Both the position numbers and the translations under genes were made by a program. Shown one piece after another: positions 1 through 6,687 of a stretch of DNA of 22,147 bases (positions are counted from its first letter, which is position 1; the number at the start of each line of letters is the position of its first letter). The stretch lies in NCBI GenBank assembly GCA_964417785.1, contig CAYQJO010000051.1:1-22147 (forward strand), read 5' to 3'. Under the pieces are notes generated by a model, which was not told the DNA's origin, searched no databases, and worked only from the letters and a program-made list of their open reading frames with translations. Origin of the DNA: DAOTUL01 sp034437435 (GTDB lineage: Bacteria > Chloroflexota > Anaerolineae > Aggregatilineales > Phototrophicaceae).

Positions 1-76
1 TGTAGCGTTCAGAAACCTTGTCGTTGACCTCAATACCCACTTCAGCCGCTTTGTAGCCAATGTACTTGCGTGGCAA
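1..76 (-). CDS. possible 5' end of a divergent gene cut by the left edge
   Basis: On the minus strand, from a TTG codon at 76 down to the window edge, 25 codons stay open and read like natural protein (LPRKYIGYKAAEVGIEVNDK, followed by VSERY). The same bases in the plus-strand frame of the next gene contain a stop at 25-27, so they do not belong to it. I see no Shine-Dalgarno sequence before the TTG, and the same minus frame stays open further upstream, so the start is a guess. No family is recognised. It could also be non-coding sequence that happens to be open. Confidence 0.2.
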   Translation of the reverse strand, partial: MPRKYIGYKAAEVGIEVNDKVSERY

Positions 77-726
77 TCCGACCCGGCAAGCGCCCGGTCC
101 CGGCGAGCGGGATCGAACGTGCGCACGACGAAGCCCGCCAGCGGGGTATTGCCGATCTGGTCAACCATCTCATCGACTCGCATGCGATGGCTAAGTTCAA
201 CGTGGAGCCCTATCGCATCCAGCAGTTGGTCTCATTCATCTATGGCGTACAACCGCATTACTGGGAACCAGAGGAAGAACACGGTGAACTCTACCCGGAG
301 CCAAGTATCGCCCTGGAACAATCTTACCAGGACGCCTTCAGCCGCCGGGAAGAGGTGCTGCTCGTCATCGAGCATTACTCACATTACGGCATTTTCACCT
401 TCATCGACAAATACTATCAGAACTGGATCAGCGAAAGCCGGAATGCAGAGACGGTTCAGCGGGCCATGATCGACAAATTGTTCCCGATGACGCCATCGGA
501 GGCTGTATTCGAGGAATACCAGAACTACCACTGGACACGCCAACCAGAACCAATCTGGCAGTTCGCCCGCAAGCGTTACCAGTGGGCAAAAGACCAATGG
601 CCCAACCTGAGTGACAAAATCACGACGATCTGGACGCTCCAGGACCTCGGTCTGATCCCGCTACACGATAAAAACGGCCATCTGATCGGGACTACCGAAG
701 CCCCTGTTGGTGAACAGGAAGAGTGA
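70..726 (+). CDS. hypothetical protein, 218 aa
   Basis: I do not recognise this protein. It has no signal peptide or membrane segment and looks cytosolic. It is rich in aromatic and charged residues, especially in its middle (about residues 50-180: repeated Tyr/Trp with Glu/Arg, for example QPHYWEPEEEHGELYPEP and YSHYGIFTFIDKYYQNW), which suggests a mostly helical fold. The GTG start at 70 is chosen because the frame has a stop at 25-27 and no other ATG/GTG/TTG between; there is no visible ribosome binding site, so the true start could be the internal ATG at residue 40. Amino-acid composition looks genuine across the whole length. Its last 35 bases overlap the end of the convergent histidine kinase gene. 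Confidence 0.65.
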   Translation: MAIRPGKRPVPASGIERAHDEARQRGIADLVNHLIDSHAMAKFNVEPYRIQQLVSFIYGVQPHYWEPEEEHGELYPEPSIALEQSYQDAFSRREEVLLVIEHYSHYGIFTFIDKYYQNWISESRNAETVQRAMIDKLFPMTPSEAVFEEYQNYHWTRQPEPIWQFARKRYQWAKDQWPNLSDKITTIWTLQDLGLIPLHDKNGHLIGTTEAPVGEQEE

Positions 727-2785
727 CGTAGAATATGGAGCCGTCTCCGAGGCGGCTCTGCACGCCGATTCGCCCATCGTGGGCTTCCACCAGCTTCTTA
801 ACAATCGCCAGTCCAAGCCCAGTGCCTTCGATTCCGTCAGTTTCGGGACGCCGCACCCGGTAGAAGCGGTCGAAGATATGCGGTTGTTCCTCCGGGCTAA
901 TGCCCATGCCGTTGTCCTGCACCAGGACGCGAACCTGATCCTCACGGTCCTCCACCCGGATTACAATCTGGCCGTCGGGAGGCGTATATTTGATAGCATT
1001 GCTGACCAGATTATTGAAAATCTGTTCCAGGCGGTTGCGGTCGCCCATCACCAGGATTTGCTGGTCGGGGAAATCCGTGCGCAATTCCATATGCTTGATC
1101 TCGGCACTGCCCAGGTTTTGCGCCAAACAGTCCACCAGCAAACGCTGGATCGGAACCGGCACGAACTCTTTGAACTCCGTACCGGTCTCAATTCGGGCCA
1201 GGTCGAGCAGATCGTCGATCAACTGGCGCATATTGTTGATCGCGGTGTCGATCATGCGCACAAACTTGGTGGATGTCTGGTCAAACTGATTCTTCATTTC
1301 CAGCAGGTCCAGATACCCACGCATCACACCGAGCGGCTGTTTGAGGTCGTGCGAAACCGTTGCCAGCAGTTCCGTCTTCAGGCGGTCCATCTCCACAAAG
1401 GGTGTGATATCCTGCATGATGACGATATAGCCAACACCAGGCTGGTACATGACACGGGTATAATACTCACGCCCATTGGGCAGTGACAGATCGTCCTCAT
1501 AGCTCTCACTGCGAATACGGGCCTGCTTATACAATTCCAGCAAATCTGGTTCATCAATCGCTTCTGCAAAAAGTTGATTTTCGTAGTCCACATCGGCGTA
1601 TAACCGCAGAGCGGAGATAGCCGACTGGCTGATCATCATGATCCGGTTATCAAGACCGACAACGATCACCACGTCCGCGATGCTGCCCAGAATGGAGGAC
1701 AGTTTCTCACGTTCACGCACTGTTTCCGCGTGCAGACGGGCGTTGTCGATGGCGACGGCGGCACGGTGCGCCAGCTTCATGACAAATGCTATATGGTCGT
1801 CAGTGAAAGCGTCCAGCTTGAAACTTTCCAGCGTAATCACTGCCACCACCCGATCCTCACGGATGATCGGAACCGCCATCTGAGACTGCATCCCCTCTGG
1901 TATCCAGCTATGATGGCGATAAGCTCGGATGTCGGATACCATTTCCGCCTTACCGGAGCGAGCGACCCGCATGGTGATGGTCGTCTCGGACTGCTGCCGC
2001 AGGGTCTCAAGTTCGTCATCGGGAATCTGGTAACCATAATTCAACTGAGTGCGTAAGGTGCCAACAATATCATCGTACAGCGCCACGCTGGCCCCATGTG
2101 CATTGGAGAAACGCAGCGCCCAGTCCAGCATCATGTTGAACACTCGCGACAGATCAATCGTCTCGTTGAGTTCACTGTCGATCTGCTGGAGCATGTTCAG
2201 TTCCAGCATATTATCGGCCAGCTTACGCACCGTGCGGTTATGCTGGCGCTTGTTGTGCAGAATCACACCACTGTTGAGCGCAAACATATTCAGGAGTTCC
2301 TGATCGTTCGGTTGTAACCGGTAGTCAGCGAGAAACTCCACAACCAGCACACCAATTAACTCGCTGTACACAGCCAGAGGAATACTGAAAAAATTTTCAA
2401 ACTGAGCGAGCTTCAAAAAACGTGTGACGGGTGAACTTGGCAGCATAATATCGTCGCCGGGCTGGAATGTAGTGCCAAGCTGCCACCGCCGTATTATTGC
2501 ATCATGAGACAATTTATTGACGTTAATTGAGACCTGATTGATCTCATTGATCCGCCGCTGGTCCGGGAGCGGACTCAGATAGCCACAGAACAATCGCTGA
2601 TTGTCATCGTCCATTGTCATCAGCATCACACGTTCTGCGGCGACCAGTTCGAAGACAATCGTCACAATTGTTTCGATGAGCGAGTCCAAATCCTCGACCA
2701 GCGCCATCTGGATGGTCACATCCTGAATGTTGCGAAGTTGCTGAACTTGATCCTGGCTGGGCTTTTCAAATGAAGAGTTGATCAT
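692..2785 (-). CDS. sensor histidine kinase, GAF-GAF-PAS-HisKA-HATPase
   Basis: A 697-residue two-component sensor kinase without membrane segments, so it probably senses a cytosolic signal. Domains in order: a GAF-like domain (about 30-180), a second GAF domain (about 205-350, ending AVAIDNARLHAE), a linker helix, a PAS-like domain (about 360-460, ending VIMQDIT), HisKA (about 464-530) with phospho-acceptor His479 in ATVSHDLKQPLG, and HATPase_c (about 575-690). The HATPase shows an N box (NNLVSNAIKYTP, 591-602), a G1 box (DNGMGIS, 624-630) and a G2 box (GTGLGLA, 654-660), so it should be catalytically active. No response regulator lies next to it, making it an orphan kinase here. The ATG at 2785 fits the domain length; no clear Shine-Dalgarno precedes it, but a sigma70-like promoter lies about 35 bases upstream. 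The partner regulator and the signal are unknown. Confidence 0.95.
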   Translation of the reverse strand: MINSSFEKPSQDQVQQLRNIQDVTIQMALVEDLDSLIETIVTIVFELVAAERVMLMTMDDDNQRLFCGYLSPLPDQRRINEINQVSINVNKLSHDAIIRRWQLGTTFQPGDDIMLPSSPVTRFLKLAQFENFFSIPLAVYSELIGVLVVEFLADYRLQPNDQELLNMFALNSGVILHNKRQHNRTVRKLADNMLELNMLQQIDSELNETIDLSRVFNMMLDWALRFSNAHGASVALYDDIVGTLRTQLNYGYQIPDDELETLRQQSETTITMRVARSGKAEMVSDIRAYRHHSWIPEGMQSQMAVPIIREDRVVAVITLESFKLDAFTDDHIAFVMKLAHRAAVAIDNARLHAETVREREKLSSILGSIADVVIVVGLDNRIMMISQSAISALRLYADVDYENQLFAEAIDEPDLLELYKQARIRSESYEDDLSLPNGREYYTRVMYQPGVGYIVIMQDITPFVEMDRLKTELLATVSHDLKQPLGVMRGYLDLLEMKNQFDQTSTKFVRMIDTAINNMRQLIDDLLDLARIETGTEFKEFVPVPIQRLLVDCLAQNLGSAEIKHMELRTDFPDQQILVMGDRNRLEQIFNNLVSNAIKYTPPDGQIVIRVEDREDQVRVLVQDNGMGISPEEQPHIFDRFYRVRRPETDGIEGTGLGLAIVKKLVEAHDGRIGVQSRLGDGSIFYVTLPVHQQGLR

Positions 2786-2818
2786 GGCAACTATCGATTT
2801 CTAGATGAGTATAACTCC

Positions 2819-2846
2819 ATTATATGCAATTTGGTAAATACGCAAA
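2819..2846 (-). promoter_or_regulatory. sigma70-like promoter of the histidine kinase gene
   Basis: Read on the minus strand, a perfect -10 hexamer TATAAT (2819-2824) is preceded by TTTGCG (2841-2846, spacer 16) or TTGCGT (2840-2845, spacer 15) as -35. Transcription would start near 2811, giving a leader of about 25 bases before the ATG at 2785. The surrounding bases are AT-rich compared with the genes on either side. Confidence 0.55.
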
Positions 2847-2913
2847 GTAAAATCATTTGTTTATTCAATAGACTTCGGAAATTATTCATGGACCAAGATT
2901 AAGATCGACGCGG

Positions 2914-2942
2914 TTGCCTCGAATCCACCCGCGTTCTATAAT
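2914..2942 (+). promoter_or_regulatory. sigma70-like promoter of the Xre-TPR-GT-ABC operon
   Basis: TTGCCT (2914-2919), a 17-base spacer, and a perfect TATAAT (2937-2942) form a near-consensus promoter. The predicted start is near 2949, about 24 bases before the ATG at 2973. An AGAGGG ribosome binding site (2961-2966) sits 6 bases before that ATG. It points away from the kinase promoter, so the two transcription units are divergent and could share control. Confidence 0.65.
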
Positions 2943-2972
2943 GCAATCAACGTCAGAAGCAGAGGGACCGGT

Positions 2973-3722
2973 ATGAGTTTCGATGATTTTGCATCCCGCA
3001 TGAAAGAAAAACGGCAATCCCAGGCGGAAAGTGCCGAGGACAAACCCTATGATTTTGACGAGTCGTATCGCTTGCGCGGCAAAATGGTGGGTGTCCTGCT
3101 GCGTGATGCGCGTGCCAGCGCGGCCCGCACCGTCGAGGATTGCGCCCGCCTGCTGCGAGTCGCACCCGACCAGATTGAGCGCTGGGAACTGGGTGAGGAA
3201 GTCCCCACTCTGCCGCAGCTTGAACTGCTTGCTTATTACCTCGATGTGCCGATCAGCCATTTCTGGGGATCAGAAACCCTGAAGTCGTCGCGTGCCGGAC
3301 GCGAGAACATCCAACCGGAATACATCAACCTGCGTAATCGCATGGTCGGCGCACTTCTGCGTCAGGCCCGTGAGGCGAGTGGCCTGTCATTAGAGGCATT
3401 GAGCGAGACATCAGGCATTCCGGTCGAGCAAATCAGCCGTTACGAGTTGGGCGAAAACGCTCCCGGCATTCATGAACTCTCAGTTCTTGCCAACGGCGTG
3501 AACAAAAACCTCAGTTATTTCCTGGAAAGCGGCAGCCAGATCGGTGAATTACTGGCCTTACGCGAGGCATGGCAGCACTTCAGCGAACTTCCCGAAGATG
3601 TGCGGGCCTTTGCCGCCAATCCGACCAATATCGGTTTCATCCATATCGCAGTCATGTTAAGCCAGATGCCAGCGGACCGCTTACGTGAAGTCGGCAAGAG
3701 CATCGTCGAAATCACATATTGA
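2973..3722 (+). CDS. Xre-family transcriptional regulator with two HTH domains
   Basis: A 249-residue cytosolic DNA-binding protein with two Xre/Cro-type helix-turn-helix domains in tandem, at about residues 36-98 and 121-184. The two copies are clearly related: RGKMVGVLLRDAR versus RNRMVGALLRQAR at their starts, and QIERWELGE versus QISRYELGE at the end of the recognition region. A polar N-terminal 30 residues and a helical C-terminal 60 residues (LREAWQHFSELPEDVRAFAAN) flank them; the tail may be an oligomerisation or ligand domain. The ATG is supported by AGAGGG 6 bases upstream and a strong promoter. It is the first gene of the probable operon and is the best candidate to control it, and perhaps the divergent kinase gene. 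The two HTH units could bind two half-sites as one polypeptide; that is inference. Confidence 0.9.
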   Translation: MSFDDFASRMKEKRQSQAESAEDKPYDFDESYRLRGKMVGVLLRDARASAARTVEDCARLLRVAPDQIERWELGEEVPTLPQLELLAYYLDVPISHFWGSETLKSSRAGRENIQPEYINLRNRMVGALLRQAREASGLSLEALSETSGIPVEQISRYELGENAPGIHELSVLANGVNKNLSYFLESGSQIGELLALREAWQHFSELPEDVRAFAANPTNIGFIHIAVMLSQMPADRLREVGKSIVEITY

Positions 3723-3737
3723 TGAGGAGACAGGGCA

Positions 3738-4280
3738 TTGATTAACCCGACAGAATTGCAGGAACAAGGAATCAAGCTCTACGAGCAAAAAGACTACGAG
3801 GCGGCAGCGCGTGTATTCCAGCAGGCGATTGAGGCTTACCAGGAAGCCGGCCAGATGGATATGGTCGCTGAGATGCAGACCAACATCGGTCTGGTGCATC
3901 GCGCCCTGGGCGAATACCAGCAAGCCCTCGACATGATGCAACTGGCGCTCTCCACCTTTCAAGAGCAGGGCGATCAACTGCGAGTGGCACAGGTCACCGG
4001 CAATATCGGCGGGGTATACATCGAACTCAACGACAAAGAGCAGGCATATAACTGCTATCGTCAGGCTGCCGATACCTTCCAGGACCTCGGCGAGATGCGT
4101 ATGTATGGCGAAACATTGATCGCCATGGCCCGGCTCCAGGTCCGCGACGGCAAACTCTGGGAGGGAGCCGCCACCTATGAGATCGGGCTGGACCAACTGG
4201 ACCACCTCACCGCATCGCAAAAAATATTGCGGAGCCTGATCGGCGTCAAAAACCGCCTGACAGGAACAAAATCGGTTTAG
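3738..4280 (+). CDS. small TPR protein, 180 aa
   Basis: A cytosolic protein made almost wholly of tetratricopeptide repeats, which form helical protein-binding scaffolds. About four repeats can be seen, near residues 4-37, 44-77, 84-117 and 124-157, with the usual A/G-Y-A pattern (YEAAARVFQQAIEAY; YQQALDMMQLALSTF; EQAYNCYRQAADTF). The start is TTG at 3738, supported by AGGAG (3725-3729) 8 bases upstream. It follows the regulator after 15 bases, so the two are surely co-transcribed. Regulators paired with TPR partners are known in Gram-positive peptide signalling (Rap, PlcR, NprR), where the TPR part binds a ligand; whether this pair does something alike is inference. No enzyme motif is present. 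Confidence 0.9.
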   Translation: MINPTELQEQGIKLYEQKDYEAAARVFQQAIEAYQEAGQMDMVAEMQTNIGLVHRALGEYQQALDMMQLALSTFQEQGDQLRVAQVTGNIGGVYIELNDKEQAYNCYRQAADTFQDLGEMRMYGETLIAMARLQVRDGKLWEGAATYEIGLDQLDHLTASQKILRSLIGVKNRLTGTKSV

Positions 4281-4296
4281 TACAGAACAGAACCCG

Positions 4297-6636
4297 ATGA
4301 GTGAGTCATCCAATCGCCACCACCTGCGTCAGGTGGTGGCGTTATTCTTCTTTTTCGCCAGCCTCTATATGTTGACCTACAACGGCCTGGTCGTCTTCAA
4401 CGACGAACTGCAAATGCTGGACGTCACCGGCAGCCTGGTCGAATACGGCGACAAGAAGTACGATGTGGCTATCTGGTATGTCTGGAACAACTACGGCTCG
4501 CCCATCGGCAACACGACTTCGCTGTACCCACTCGTCGAATCACCAATTGAGCTAATGCAGAGTCTCGCCGGAGTGCCACTCTACGCACTGGCTGCACAGG
4601 TCCCCGGACTGGGATTGGCGCAGACCACCTTATTGACCAATGTGTTGGTATCGGCTGCCGTCTGCGTCCTGTTCTTCATCTACGCCCGTACCCTCGAATA
4701 CAATGACCGCACCGCACTCCTGGGAGCGCTATTGCTCGGATTCGGCACCGCCCTATGGCCGTACTCTCAGACCTTCCTGCGCGAACCCCTCACCATGTTC
4801 TGGCTGCTGCTGGCGGCCTATTTACTGGAATTATTTCGCCGCACCCCGGACAGGTTCATTCGTTTGTTCACACTTACTGCCGCTGCCATTGTCATATATC
4901 TGGCCTACAACACCAAGACGGAGAGTCTGGTTATCCTGCCGGCGCTGATTCTGATCGCGCTGCCGATCCGCATCCACCGGCGCTACGGCATTGTCATCGA
5001 CTACCTGTTTGTCGCCATTCTGGCCGTTACCGTCTTGCTGGCGGCGACCAACCTGTTTATCGATCTTTTCCCGGAGCCGGTGCGCCTGTTCGGCTCCTAT
5101 TCGATCCGTCCCGATAGCTTTCGCACCGCTTTCCATTCCTATCTTTTCAGCATCGGCGGCAGCCTGTGGGGGACATCACCGCTGCTGCTGCTCGCCATAC
5201 CCGGAACGATCATACTGATCTACCGCAGCCAGCGACGCTATGTCGGCGTGATGATCCTGGTGGTGCTGGCATTTGCTGCCGGACACGCTGTTACCGCCGG
5301 TGACAACTGGTACGGCGGTGCGACACTGCCACCGCGCTTCATCATCCCGGCAATGCCGCTTGTCGTGGTGGTCACACTGCCACTTCTGCAAAATCTGAGC
5401 AAGATCGGCTGGATTGGCCGGGGAATAGTCGCACTTCTGGCACTTTACAGCCTCGCATGGCAGATCACCGCCATCGCGCTGCCCTGGCAGTTGTTCCCGT
5501 CCAGTCTCCCTCCGGAAGCCGGCGGTCTGACGACATGGCTGCCCAGCCTGAACCGGGTTGAATATCTCCGTCCCATCGTTCTGCTGCCAAAGCTGCTGAC
5601 TGAATCAGCCGATCTGACCTGGGTACGCAATGATGTCTATCTGTGGCCGGTGGTGTTTGCTCTGGGCGCAGCTATCGCCATTATGGGCTACCGCCGCCGC
5701 GCTGTTAGCGGACTGCTGCCGGTGATATTCGTCGCCAGCACCGGCTGGATGCTCGCAAGCATCAACGATGACCCTGGCTATCGCGGCGACCATGACGGCC
5801 TGCACCGCATGGCGCAAACCCTTGACGCCATCGAACAATCCGGCGATATTGTGCTGCTCAACAATCGCACGTATAACTATTTCTTTCTTAACCACCGGGA
5901 TTTCGATGAAGCGCGAGTCGTCACCCTGAGCGAACACCCACTCGATCCGGTCGAACTGCGCCAGCAGCCGACGGTCCCACTGGTGAACGCAATGGCGCGA
6001 CACCGTGAACGGCTGCTGCTGCTCATGGAAATCGGCCCGTTCGCTCCCTGGGCCATCCGCCCCTTCGAGCGTGTGATGGCTGTAGACTACTATCTGATAC
6101 GCGAGATACAGACCGACCCACCTGATCCCTTCGTCCGCCTGCTGGAATACAGCACCATTCACGCCCCGGAGCCATCCACACCGCCAAAGATCGAAACCGC
6201 CTACCGCTTTGGCGACCAGATTGCACTCACCGGAGCAACCCTGCCCGCCGGTACACAGTATCGCCCCGGTGATATACTGCCTGTTTCACTCTATTGGTCG
6301 GCGGATGGCCCCGCCGACCATAACTACACTGTCGCTATGTTCCTGGCAACCGGGGAGTCAGAATTGTTTGTAGATGGCAAACCCGTACAGGGATACGACT
6401 CCGAGCCAGTCGCCGGATTCGCCCACACCAGTAAGTGGATCATCGATATACCGGTTCCGGTGATGGACAACCGCACAATCGACCTGCCATCCAACACACC
6501 ACCCGGCAAATACGAAATCTGGATACGGCTGTATCGCATTGACGAACAGGGCCAGATCGACATCCTGCCCGTAAGTGGCGACCTCTCTCATTCTGACACC
6601 AACGCCGTACTTCCCGTTACCATAAAGATTCGTTAA
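4297..6636 (+). CDS. GT-C type membrane glycosyltransferase-like protein with C-terminal soluble domain
   Basis: A 779-residue integral membrane protein. Residues 1 to about 490 contain roughly a dozen hydrophobic segments, beginning with 13-33. The first extracytoplasmic loop holds an acidic pair, Asp36-Glu37 (FNDELQM), as in GT-C enzymes of the PMT/ArnT kind, where such acids are catalytic. TKTE at about 206-210 lies before another membrane segment. GT-C enzymes move sugars from lipid-phosphate donors to acceptors outside the membrane; the donor and acceptor here cannot be told. Residues 636-779 form a predicted beta-rich domain (YRFGDQIALTG, then PVSLYWSADG) related to the tail of the product at 10309-12393. 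The ATG at 4297 lies 16 bases after the TPR gene, with only a weak ribosome binding site. The family call is by overall pattern, so the exact family is uncertain. Confidence 0.75.
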   Translation: MSESSNRHHLRQVVALFFFFASLYMLTYNGLVVFNDELQMLDVTGSLVEYGDKKYDVAIWYVWNNYGSPIGNTTSLYPLVESPIELMQSLAGVPLYALAAQVPGLGLAQTTLLTNVLVSAAVCVLFFIYARTLEYNDRTALLGALLLGFGTALWPYSQTFLREPLTMFWLLLAAYLLELFRRTPDRFIRLFTLTAAAIVIYLAYNTKTESLVILPALILIALPIRIHRRYGIVIDYLFVAILAVTVLLAATNLFIDLFPEPVRLFGSYSIRPDSFRTAFHSYLFSIGGSLWGTSPLLLLAIPGTIILIYRSQRRYVGVMILVVLAFAAGHAVTAGDNWYGGATLPPRFIIPAMPLVVVVTLPLLQNLSKIGWIGRGIVALLALYSLAWQITAIALPWQLFPSSLPPEAGGLTTWLPSLNRVEYLRPIVLLPKLLTESADLTWVRNDVYLWPVVFALGAAIAIMGYRRRAVSGLLPVIFVASTGWMLASINDDPGYRGDHDGLHRMAQTLDAIEQSGDIVLLNNRTYNYFFLNHRDFDEARVVTLSEHPLDPVELRQQPTVPLVNAMARHRERLLLLMEIGPFAPWAIRPFERVMAVDYYLIREIQTDPPDPFVRLLEYSTIHAPEPSTPPKIETAYRFGDQIALTGATLPAGTQYRPGDILPVSLYWSADGPADHNYTVAMFLATGESELFVDGKPVQGYDSEPVAGFAHTSKWIIDIPVPVMDNRTIDLPSNTPPGKYEIWIRLYRIDEQGQIDILPVSGDLSHSDTNAVLPVTIKIR

Positions 6637-6687
6637 AGATACGGTACACATTGGTCCTGGCAAGCCAGTGATGGTCGATTAAACTAG

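Noticed and set aside
95..130. A stretch resembling the T-loop end of a minus-strand tRNA (GTTCGATCCCGC)
   Set aside because: The five-base T stem does not pair, no acceptor or anticodon stem can be formed nearby, and it lies within an open reading frame.
707..1486. Long open frame (259 codons) on the plus strand inside the kinase gene
   Set aside because: It is antisense to HisKA/HATPase coding sequence with clear motifs; the His/Val/Gln-rich composition is typical of a mirror frame, and there is no ribosome binding site.
6657..6668. Small palindrome CTGGCAAGCCAG between the first GT-like gene and the ABC pair, sharing the core GGCAAGCC with the repeat at 17894-17913
   Set aside because: Only 5-base arms and no T-run; such a short match is likely by chance and is not enough for a terminator or repeat call.
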